A stretch of 64,000 bases of DNA. Origin: Capillimicrobium parvum (GTDB lineage: Bacteria > Actinomycetota > Thermoleophilia > Solirubrobacterales > Solirubrobacteraceae). The notes under the pieces were generated by a model that was not told the DNA's origin, did not search any database, and was given only the letters and a program-made list of their open reading frames with translations. The DNA lies in contig NZ_CP087164.1 of assembly GCF_021172045.1 (NCBI RefSeq), forward strand, positions 5,270,001 through 5,334,000. Direction: 5' to 3'. Both the position numbers and the translations under genes were made by a program. The stretch's first letter is position 1. Each line of letters starts with the position of its first letter. Below are positions 57,488-64,000 of the stretch, piece by piece.

Positions 57488-58234
57488 TCAGCGGATCTCC
57501 ACCGGCGTGCCGATGCTCAGCCGCCGCCCCAGCCGGCGGATGTCGGCGTTGCGCAACCGGATGCAGCCGTTGGAGATGTGCCCCGGGATCAGCTCGGGCT
57601 CGTTGGTCCCGTGCACCCCGACCTGCCCGCCGCCCGGCCAGTCCGTCCGATAGCGCGAGTACACGCTCAGGCCGAACGCCAGGTCGCCGTAGATCGAGTT
57701 CTTCCTGCTCGGCACGAGCCGCTCGCGCACGTAGCCATGCCCGGCCGGCGTCGGCGACCCGGACGCCCCGACCCCGATCCGCGCCCGCACGAGCACCCGC
57801 CTGCCCCGGTACAGCGTCGCCTGCATCCGCCGCCGGTCGATGACCAGCCGCTCGTGCACGATCGACGTCGGCCCGAGCCAGTCGCTGTGCACCCAGCCGG
57901 TCCGGTTGCCCAGCCCCGGATAGCGCACGTACGACCAGTCCTTGTCCACGCCCCGCGTCCGGCCCAGCACGAGGACGCTGTCGGCGCTGCCGAGGTACGT
58001 CGACGCCCGCACGGTCCCCACGCGCCTGGAGTCGTCGGTCGGCTCCGCCCGCACGGCCATCCGGCGCAGCACGACGGCCGACCCCGTGTGCGCGCGCTCG
58101 TCCGACACGCGCGTGTAGGTCATGCCGAGGCTCTGCGCCTCGACGCGCGGCGACACCGAGGACGATGCCGCCGCGACGCCGACCGGCCCGCCGGCGGCGG
58201 TCGCCAGAGCGACCGCCGTCAGCGGAGCCGTCAG
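57488..58234 (-). CDS. L,D-transpeptidase with SH3-like domain (YkuD), paralog
   Basis: A 248-residue secreted enzyme. No ATG, GTG or TTG is suitably placed; a CTG at 58234 overlapping the upstream TGA as CTGA gives (M)TAPLTAVALATAAGGPVGVA, a plausible signal peptide. The SH3-like part (MAVRAEPTDDSRRVGTVRAS) and YkuD core (RLVIDRRRMQATLYRGRRVL, HGTNEPELIPGHISNGCIRL with Cys near residue 226) are clear. It is translated directly after a secreted protein that ends in the shared module, so it may cross-link or anchor that protein. Confidence 0.85.
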   Translation of the reverse strand: MTAPLTAVALATAAGGPVGVAAASSSVSPRVEAQSLGMTYTRVSDERAHTGSAVVLRRMAVRAEPTDDSRRVGTVRASTYLGSADSVLVLGRTRGVDKDWSYVRYPGLGNRTGWVHSDWLGPTSIVHERLVIDRRRMQATLYRGRRVLVRARIGVGASGSPTPAGHGYVRERLVPSRKNSIYGDLAFGLSVYSRYRTDWPGGGQVGVHGTNEPELIPGHISNGCIRLRNADIRRLGRRLSIGTPVEIR

Positions 58235-58536
58235 CCGGTGAAGGTGGGGCTGACGGCCGAGCACTTGCGCAGCACGTAGCTCCGGGTCGAGGTCCGGGCG
58301 TTGCGCCCGCCGGCCGTGACGACCAGCCGGTGGCGCCCGGCGTCCAGCTTGGCGACCGGCACGCTGACGGTGAAGCTCCGCTTCGTCGAGCGGGCGATCA
58401 CCTTGCCGTCGAGCCGGACCCGCACGCGGAAGCCGGACCGCATGCCGCGCACGCTCGCCCGCACCGTGACCGTGGACGCGGACACGCAGCCGCGCGACGG
58501 GGTGCCCGAGAGCCGGGCGCTCAGCACGCGGATGCG
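58231..58536 (-). repeat. C-terminal module, copy 1 (101 codons)
   Basis: Encodes RIRVLSARLSGTPSRGCVSA through RKCSAVSPTFTG. About 86 of 101 residues match copy 2 at 60344-60649, with near-identical DNA over long stretches. Two cysteines are conserved. Confidence 0.9.
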
Positions 58537-60309
58537 CGGGGTCGTGGACGGAACCGTCGTGGGGGTCGTCGTGGTGGACGGCGCCGTCACGGGCACCGGC
58601 TCCGGGGCCGGCGCCGGCGTGGGAGCCGGGGTCGGCGCCGGCGTGGTCCCGCCACCGCCGCCACCGCCACCGCCGCCACCGCCGCCCTCGCCCCACGTCT
58701 TCGTCGCGGAGCCGGTGACGAGCCCGACGGCGCCGGTGATCGAGTCGACGCCCTTGTTCTTGCCCTGGTAGCACATGACGGCCTGGCCGGTCGCGTTCGC
58801 GGTGACCGAGCTCGTCTGCGGGTTGACCCCGGTCACCGTGAAGTCCACGCGGACCCCGCCGACCCGGGCGCCGTTCTGGTCGGTGACCGTCGCGGTGACG
58901 CAGCCCTGGCTGTCGACCGGCAGCGTCTCCGCCGGCGGCGACAGCGTGACCGCCACGACCCGTGCGACCGGCGCGAGCGAGAGTCCGCCCGCGTAGCCGT
59001 AGGAGTCGAACGACGCGAACCCGTACACGAACACGCCGAACGGACTGCCCGTGCCGGTCACCGTGTGGCTGCCGATCGCGATGTCGACCTGGGCGCCCTG
59101 GAACCCGGTGGTGCCGATGGGCGTGAAGTCGGCGGCGGGCACGACCGTGCCGTCGACCTTGATCGAGCCGATCTCGGCGTCGGGCGCCACGATGTTCAGG
59201 AAGTTGTTCGGGAAGCCCGTGGCCGGCGTGCTGATCGTGTAGCCGGTCTGGTACTGCTCGAACGGCGGGACCATCATCATGAACGGATCCGACGTGACCC
59301 CGTCGAACGACGAGCTGTTGGAGAACTGGGCCACGTAGATCGGCTTGTTCGACGTGATCGTCGAGTTGCCCGCGATGATCTGCTGGATGGACTCTCCGGC
59401 GTTGATGGTGCCGACCGGGGTGCCGTTGACGCTTACCGTCGTCCCGTCCTCCGCGGCGAGGAACTTGAACGTGTCACCGTTGAGACGGGTCTTCAGCGGC
59501 ACCGTGAGGAACGACGTCCCCCACGCCTGGTTGGGCGAGAGCTGCTCGACGACGTGGTCGCACGCGGTGAAGCCGTTGTTCGGGATGTTCGCGCACTGGT
59601 GGCCGGCGAAGACGGCGATGTGCTTCGCCGACTGCAGGGTCGTGCCGCTCAGGTCCTCGTTGGCGACGCCCGCCTGCACCTGGTACATCTCGCCGGCGTC
59701 CAGCGTGACGTCGTAGGGCGTTCCGGCGGCGTGGCCGCCCGCCGTGAGGACCGTCGGCGTGATCGTGACGGTCGTGTTGTCCGCGGTCGCGACGAAGCCG
59801 AACTCGCCGACCCCGCCGAGACCCGTCGGCCAAGCGGTGACGGTGTACGTGCCGTCCATCACGTCCGTCGGAAGGCCGAGGAACGCGTCCGTCGAGAACT
59901 GGATGCGGCTGAGGCCGTAGACCGCGACCTCGTCGGCCGCCGTGACGTGGACGGCCACGGCGGCCGTCCCCTCGCCCGTCGGCATCTCGGCCGCGGCGGG
60001 CAGCACGACGCTCGTGACCGTTCCCGGGGTGACCGTGAAGTTCTGGGAGAACGCCAGCCCGTCGACGGTCACCGTGCCGTTGGTCGCCGTGTCACCGGTG
60101 ATGAACAGCGTCTTCTCGGCGTTGCCCTGGAAGTTCGTGATGAAGCCGAGGTGGAAGTCGGTGCCGAAGTTGTCCGGCGCCGCGACCGCCGGCGCCGCGG
60201 TGGCGGCCAACGCCGCCACCGCCGCGCACAGCGCGAGCAGACCCCTCGGGGCCCGTGCGCGTCCCGCGAACCGCCTCGGCCGTCCCTGAACGGGCCCTGA
60301 GGGTGTCAT
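58231..60309 (-). CDS. Large secreted IgGFc-binding-domain protein with shared C-terminal module
   Basis: A 692-residue protein. Signal peptide: LLALCAAVAALAATAAPAVA (residues about 24-43). Residues about 45-430 match the IgGFc-binding N-terminal domain pattern (GTDFHLGFITNFQGNAEKTL; AVYGLSRIQFSTDAFLGLP; GHQCANIPNNGFTACDHVVE; WGTSFLTVPLKTR), a non-enzymatic beta domain. Then a Big_1-like Ig domain (VTLSPPAETLPVDSQGCVTA), a run of 13 Gly, a Thr/Pro/Ala-rich linker and the 101-residue C-terminal module. Ribosome-binding site AAGGAG lies close upstream of the ATG. A surface adhesin-type protein; ligand unknown. Confidence 0.83.
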   Translation of the reverse strand: MTPSGPVQGRPRRFAGRARAPRGLLALCAAVAALAATAAPAVAAPDNFGTDFHLGFITNFQGNAEKTLFITGDTATNGTVTVDGLAFSQNFTVTPGTVTSVVLPAAAEMPTGEGTAAVAVHVTAADEVAVYGLSRIQFSTDAFLGLPTDVMDGTYTVTAWPTGLGGVGEFGFVATADNTTVTITPTVLTAGGHAAGTPYDVTLDAGEMYQVQAGVANEDLSGTTLQSAKHIAVFAGHQCANIPNNGFTACDHVVEQLSPNQAWGTSFLTVPLKTRLNGDTFKFLAAEDGTTVSVNGTPVGTINAGESIQQIIAGNSTITSNKPIYVAQFSNSSSFDGVTSDPFMMMVPPFEQYQTGYTISTPATGFPNNFLNIVAPDAEIGSIKVDGTVVPAADFTPIGTTGFQGAQVDIAIGSHTVTGTGSPFGVFVYGFASFDSYGYAGGLSLAPVARVVAVTLSPPAETLPVDSQGCVTATVTDQNGARVGGVRVDFTVTGVNPQTSSVTANATGQAVMCYQGKNKGVDSITGAVGLVTGSATKTWGEGGGGGGGGGGGGGTTPAPTPAPTPAPAPEPVPVTAPSTTTTPTTVPSTTPRIRVLSARLSGTPSRGCVSASTVTVRASVRGMRSGFRVRVRLDGKVIARSTKRSFTVSVPVAKLDAGRHRLVVTAGGRNARTSTRSYVLRKCSAVSPTFTG

Positions 60310-60343
60310 CTGCGCTCCTTGGATGTATCCGTTGTCGACCGAC

Positions 60344-60649
60344 TCAGCCGGTGAACGTGGGGCTCACGGCCGAGCACTTGCGCAGCACGTAGCTCCGGGT
60401 GGAGCTGCGCGCGTTGCGCCCCGTCGCCCGCACCACCAGGCGGTGACGTCCCGCGTCGAGTGAGGCCACCGGCACCTTCACCGTGAAGGACCGCTTGGTG
60501 GAGCTCGCGATCACCTTGCCGTCGAGCCTGACCCGCACCCGGATCCCCGATCGCCTGCCGCTGACGCTCGCCTTCACCGCGATTGTGGAGGACGAGACGC
60601 AGCCGCGCGACGGGGCGCCGGAGAGCCGGGCGCTCAGCACGGCGATCCG
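60344..60649 (-). repeat. C-terminal module, copy 2 (101 codons)
   Basis: Encodes RIAVLSARLSGAPSRGCVSS through RKCSAVSPTFTG, the same tail as copy 1. Regular beta strands (VRVRLDGKVIASSTKRSFTV, GRHRLVV) suggest an Ig-like fold. Confidence 0.9.
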
Positions 60650-61873
60650 GGTCGGCGTCCGCGACGGAACCGTCGTCGTGGTCGTCGTGGTCACCGGCGG
60701 CGCGGGCGACTCCGCCACGGGCGCAGGCGGCGCGGGCGCCGCGGTGGTGGTGGTCGTCGTCGTCGTCGAGGACGGCGTGGCCGGCGGCGGCGGCGGGGCG
60801 CTGGGCGGCGGCGCCTGGCACTCCGGGTTGTTCGCGTTGGCCGGGTCGTCGCAGTTGACCGTCGTGGCCCGCGCGCGCGCCGTGATCTGGATCACCGCGA
60901 GGAACACGTTGTCGTCGTCGGACGGGTTGGCCGTGTCGATCTTCAGCTGCGTGTCGCCCTGGTGAAGCAGCGGGACGAGGTTGTAGAGCTCGTCGTCCTC
61001 GCCGGTCGTGCTGCTGTTCGGGTCGACCGGGTTGTCGATGCTGTCACCGACGCCGCCGACCGTGATCAGCGCGCCGTTTCCGGCCGCCCCGTCGTCGAAG
61101 TTGCCGGCGCAGCTCGTGAGCCGCTGGGCGTTGATGTCGATGGTCGAGAACTGGCCGCCACCGCAGATGTGGCCCGGCTGCCCGCCCTGGAAGCTGAAGC
61201 CGCTGCCGATGGCCATCGTCGAGGCGAAGCCCGGAGCCGTCGTGTCCAGTGGGTTGGCGAACAGGAACGTCACCGTGTCGCCCGCCTGGGCGGCGCCGCC
61301 GTCGAGCGCGGCGATCGTCACCTCAGGCAGGCTCGGGGCCGAGTAGATCACGAGCAGCCCCACGCCCTCGAGGCCCGGGGGGTCGTTGCCGATGACGAAG
61401 TCCGTGATGCCGCCGGCGGTCCCGACCTTCGCCGCGACCTGCGCGGTGACGGTCGCCCGCGCCGCGTTCAGCGAACAGCAGCCGGGCGACACGTCGGGCA
61501 GCCCGGCGAGGACCACGTTCGTGCCGTCGAAGTCGATCGTGGCGTTGGTCGCCGGGTCGAACGCCGTCGTTCCGGAGTACGTGCCGTAGAGATAGGCCTG
61601 GACGACGGTCGCGCCGGCCGGCACCTCGGCCTGGATCGTGCCGCCGGGCTCGAACTGGCCGAGACCGTCGGTCGAGAATCCGCCGTGGCCGCTGAACGTC
61701 GCGAGATCAGTGGGCGATGGCTTGAGCAGGGCGAGGCTGGCGTTCGCCGCCCCCGCGTCGATGGCGATGATCGCCAATGCCGCCGCGACCACAGCCGCGA
61801 CCCTTCCCACCACGCGGCGAGCGCGCAGCACCCGCCGACCCACCATGGGGCCTCCGGCCCCGGTGAACATCAT
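60344..61873 (-). CDS. Secreted cell-surface protein with Pro/Thr linker and shared C-terminal module
   Basis: A 509-residue protein (ATG at 61873; a GTG at 61879 and ATG at 61870 are alternatives, with AGGAGG just upstream). Signal peptide: VAAVVAAALAIIAIDAGAAN (residues about 28-47). The first 300 residues form a beta-rich domain with a Cys pair (PGCCSLNAARATVTAQVAAK) and acidic Asp-rich loops (SIDNPVDPNSSTTGEDDELY) that suggest calcium binding; no family is recognised. Then a Pro/Thr linker with TTTTTTTT runs and the 101-residue module. It heads an operon with the IgGFc-type protein and two L,D-transpeptidases. Confidence 0.8.
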   Translation of the reverse strand: MMFTGAGGPMVGRRVLRARRVVGRVAAVVAAALAIIAIDAGAANASLALLKPSPTDLATFSGHGGFSTDGLGQFEPGGTIQAEVPAGATVVQAYLYGTYSGTTAFDPATNATIDFDGTNVVLAGLPDVSPGCCSLNAARATVTAQVAAKVGTAGGITDFVIGNDPPGLEGVGLLVIYSAPSLPEVTIAALDGGAAQAGDTVTFLFANPLDTTAPGFASTMAIGSGFSFQGGQPGHICGGGQFSTIDINAQRLTSCAGNFDDGAAGNGALITVGGVGDSIDNPVDPNSSTTGEDDELYNLVPLLHQGDTQLKIDTANPSDDDNVFLAVIQITARARATTVNCDDPANANNPECQAPPPSAPPPPPATPSSTTTTTTTTAAPAPPAPVAESPAPPVTTTTTTTVPSRTPTRIAVLSARLSGAPSRGCVSSSTIAVKASVSGRRSGIRVRVRLDGKVIASSTKRSFTVKVPVASLDAGRHRLVVRATGRNARSSTRSYVLRKCSAVSPTFTG

Positions 61874-61912
61874 GTGCACTCATCCTCCTGCCAGAGATGG
61901 AGTGGGTTGTAT

Positions 61913-61930
61913 GTGGACTGCCGTGTCCAC
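61913..61930. promoter_or_regulatory. Inverted repeat upstream of the secreted-protein operon
   Basis: GTGGAC (61913-61918) and GTCCAC (61925-61930) flank a 6-base spacer; a weaker GTGG/CCAC pair follows around 61943. Possible operator between the divergent promoters. Confidence 0.35.
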
Positions 61931-61964
61931 CGCGGGAAGGTGGAGCGCCACACCATAGACCGGG

Positions 61965-62110
61965 TTACCGGAAAAGTGGAAAAAATTGCACAAGCCCTTT
62001 CAGGCAATCCGCCGGCCCTTGAGCAAAAAACCGTTGCGTCGGTTTCTCTGGCGTTTTCCTGAAATCCGGCCGCAGGTGTTCAGTACGGCAACCGCAGGTT
62101 TTGCGGACGG
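61965..62110. other. AT-richer intergenic island with short hairpins
   Basis: This stretch of the 271-base divergent intergenic region is much richer in A/T than its surroundings (runs such as GGAAAAAATT and GCAAAAAACCG). It contains AAACCG/CGGTTT around TTGCGT (about 62028-62045) and CCGCA/TGCGG (62092-62106). No ORF and no recognisable riboswitch. Possibly a binding region for a nucleoid protein such as Lsr2, or upstream promoter elements of asnB. Confidence 0.5.
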
Positions 62111-62137
62111 CACCCCTGGGGCCGGCCGGCCCGCCCC

Positions 62138-62143
62138 TATGCT
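62138..62143 (+). promoter_or_regulatory. -10 box (TATGCT) of the asparagine synthase gene
   Basis: TATGCT ends seven bases before the ATG at 62151; leaderless pattern. Confidence 0.5.
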
Positions 62144-62150
62144 CGGCGGC

Positions 62151-63992
62151 ATGTGCGGCATCGGCGGCATCGTCGGCTCGCCCGCGCCGGAGCCCGGCGT
62201 GCTCGAGCGCATGGCCGAGGCGATGGCCCGCCGCGGCCCCGACGGGCAGGGCACCTGGGCGGCCGGCGGCTGCGGCCTGGCCTTCCGCCGGCTGGCGATC
62301 ATCGACCTCGCCGACCGGGCGATGCAGCCGATGAGCCTCGGCCCGCTGCGGCTCGTCTTCAACGGCGAGGTCTACGACTACCGCGAGCGCCGGGCCGAGC
62401 TCGAGGCGCTCGGCCACGCCTTCGTCACCGAGTCCGACACCGAGGTCCTGCTGCACGCGTGGATGGAGTGGGGCGAGGGCGCCCTGGACCGCATCAACGC
62501 GATGTTCGCGTTCGGCGTGTACGACGAGCGCGACCGCTCCCTGACGCTGGCCGCCGACCCGTTCGGCGAGAAGCCGCTGCTGTACGTGCACGACGACGAC
62601 CGCCTCGTCTTCGCCTCCGACGTGCAGGCGCTGCAGGAGGCCGTGCCCGGCTGCGGCGCGCCCGATCGCGCCGCGATGGCCGCGTTCGTCTCGCACGGCA
62701 CGATGCCGCCGGTCGACCGCACCTTCTTCGCGCGCATCCGCCGGCTGCCCGGCGGCCACGTGCTGCGCTGGCGCGACGGCGACCTGTCGATCCGCCGCTA
62801 CTGGGCCCCGCAGCCGGTCCCGGTGCCGGATGCCTATCCGGACGCGGTGGCCGAGCTGCGCGAGCTGCTGCTCGACTCGATCCGGCTGCGTCTGCGCTCC
62901 GACGTGCCGGTCGGCACGTCGCTGAGCGGCGGGGTCGACTCGAGCGCGATCGTCACGCTCTCCGCGTTCCTGGCCGGCGACCACCGCCGCCACGCCTTCA
63001 CCGCCCGCTTCCCCGGCTACGAGCGCGACGAGTGGCGCTACGCCGAGGCCGTCGCGCGGGCGGCCGGCGTCGTCGAGCACCACGCGGCCGAGCCGACGCT
63101 CGAGACGCTCGCGGGCGACCTGCGGGCGTTCGTCGGCGCCCAGCAGGAGCCGGTGCTCAAGCTCAACCAGTACGCGCAGTGGGCGGTGTTCGCGGCGGCG
63201 CGCGAGGCCGGCGTGACCGTCCTGCTCGACGGCCAGGGCGCCGACGAGCTGCTGGCCGGCTACATCCTGACGCGGGGCTTCGCGCTGCGGTCGCTGGGAC
63301 CGCGCGCGATGGCGCGCGCCTACGCCCGCGACCCGGCGACGCGGCTGCCGCTGCGCCTCGCGCTCGCCCGGGACCTCATGCCGCAGGCCGTCGCGACCCG
63401 GATGCGCGCCCGGCACGCCTCGCCCTACGCGACCGCGGCGGCCGCCGCCCGCGGGGCCGCCGCGGCGCCCGAGGAGCCGGACTGGCCGCGCACGCGCGAC
63501 CCGCTGCGCGACCAGCTCCTGCGCGAGGCGTTCTTCATCAGCCTCCCCCACCTGCTGCGCTACGGCGACCGCAACTCGATGGCCCACAGCCGCGAGGTCC
63601 GCCTGCCGTTCCTCGACCGGCGCGTCGCCGAGCTCGCGCTGTCGCTGCCGCCCGGCTTCCTGCTCGACGACGGCGTCACGAAGCGGGTGCTGCGCGACGC
63701 GGTGCGCGACCTCGTGCCGGCCGAGGTGCTCGCCCGGCGCGACAAGGTGGGCTTCGAGCCGCCGCAGGCGCAGTGGCTGGGCTCCGAGACGGGCCTCGCC
63801 TGGGCCGCCGAGGTGCTGCTGGACCCGGCCGCACGCGAGAGCGGGATCGTCGACGCCGGGGCGGTCGAGGCGGACCTGCGGGCGGGGGCCTGGCGGGACC
63901 CCGACGCGCTGTGGCGGGCGATGAACGTCGAGCTCTGGCGCGACGCGTTCGACCCGGCGCGGCGCAACTCGGCCGTCGGGGCCGCGTCCTAG
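62151..63992 (+). CDS. Asparagine synthase (glutamine-hydrolysing), AsnB family
   Basis: A 613-residue protein starting MCGIGGIVGSPAPEPGVLER with Cys2, RRGPDGQGTWAAGG, FRRLAIIDLADRAMQPMSLG, VFNGEVYDYRERRAELE, then VGTSLSGGVDSSAIVTLSAF (PP-loop near residue 265), LDGQGADELLAGYILTRGFA and SMAHSREVRLPFLDRRVAEL. All catalytic features of a working enzyme are present. An Ala-rich loop (YATAAAAARGAAAAPEEPD) interrupts the synthetase domain. It lies alone, after a leaderless-type promoter, and may be the housekeeping enzyme or act on a glycan precursor. Confidence 0.88.
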   Translation: MCGIGGIVGSPAPEPGVLERMAEAMARRGPDGQGTWAAGGCGLAFRRLAIIDLADRAMQPMSLGPLRLVFNGEVYDYRERRAELEALGHAFVTESDTEVLLHAWMEWGEGALDRINAMFAFGVYDERDRSLTLAADPFGEKPLLYVHDDDRLVFASDVQALQEAVPGCGAPDRAAMAAFVSHGTMPPVDRTFFARIRRLPGGHVLRWRDGDLSIRRYWAPQPVPVPDAYPDAVAELRELLLDSIRLRLRSDVPVGTSLSGGVDSSAIVTLSAFLAGDHRRHAFTARFPGYERDEWRYAEAVARAAGVVEHHAAEPTLETLAGDLRAFVGAQQEPVLKLNQYAQWAVFAAAREAGVTVLLDGQGADELLAGYILTRGFALRSLGPRAMARAYARDPATRLPLRLALARDLMPQAVATRMRARHASPYATAAAAARGAAAAPEEPDWPRTRDPLRDQLLREAFFISLPHLLRYGDRNSMAHSREVRLPFLDRRVAELALSLPPGFLLDDGVTKRVLRDAVRDLVPAEVLARRDKVGFEPPQAQWLGSETGLAWAAEVLLDPAARESGIVDAGAVEADLRAGAWRDPDALWRAMNVELWRDAFDPARRNSAVGAAS

Positions 63993-64000
63993 CCTCCGAC

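Noticed and set aside
58650-58690. Short GCC/ACC repeats that could be a CRISPR or variable repeat tract
   Set aside because: They encode the 13-glycine linker of the secreted protein; no spacer structure. Length variation by slippage is possible but not shown.
61965-62110. Possible riboswitch (cyclic-di-GMP or cyclic-di-AMP) upstream of asnB
   Set aside because: The stretch has short stems but I could not match conserved core nucleotides of either class, and the likely asnB -10 box lies downstream of it, so it would not be transcribed with asnB.

Overview
The window is very GC-rich (roughly three quarters G+C by eye), gene-dense, full of GTG starts and 4-base stop/start overlaps. It also carries lineage-typical small proteins (DUF6325 with a SHOCT partner). 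Together these point to an actinobacterium, most plausibly Thermoleophilia/Solirubrobacterales; the order-level guess is inference. I see no rRNA, no tRNA, no CRISPR array, no intact insertion sequence and no phage genes.

Layout. 1-2475: an acyl-activation set (AMP-ligase, SDR reductase, acyl carrier protein) on the minus strand, opposite a GlcD-type FAD dehydrogenase. 2476-4686: small accessory genes, including a lower-GC DUF1801 gene and the 3' remnant of an F420-type oxidoreductase. 4774-7850: an asparagine synthase and an HTH/nucleotidyltransferase toxin-antitoxin-like pair with a palindromic operator. 7892-10286: epimerase plus two deacetylase-like proteins. 11254-21753: glycosyltransferases, methyltransferases, a GT-C-like membrane protein and a Wzx-like flippase. 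21831-23265: a DUF1326/DUF2182 pair unrelated to glycans. 23271-37937: a 15-gene minus-strand operon. 37975-53626: more surface-polysaccharide genes (two GT-B proteins, a second flippase, a second GT-C-like protein, an FkbM and four other methyltransferases, an epimerase, a Tat sulfatase, two glycosyltransferases). 53623-56610: membrane proteins and a luciferase-like oxidoreductase. 56632-61873: two L,D-transpeptidases coupled to two large secreted proteins that end in the same 101-residue module. 62151-63992: a fourth asparagine synthase.

How it fits together. The core is a cell-surface glycan locus. The 15-gene operon has the aminotransferase (SpsC/PseC/LegC-like), N-acetyltransferase (SpsD-like), NeuB-family synthase (SpsE) and SpsF-type cytidylyltransferase expected for making and CMP-activating a nonulosonic acid or a related sugar. 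It adds a WbpG/PseA-like amidotransferase, two AsnB-family proteins and three methyltransferases that would decorate it. No PseG/NeuC-type enzyme is visible, so the exact sugar is open. Two flippases, two GT-C-like proteins and about eight glycosyltransferase-like proteins would assemble and export one or two glycans.

Regulation. At 14 genes a TANNNT hexamer lies 6-11 bases before the start codon with no Shine-Dalgarno sequence between, the pattern of leaderless transcripts. Two divergent gene pairs share the TA of their -10 boxes. The DUF1326 gene instead has a -35/-10 promoter and a strong ribosome-binding site.
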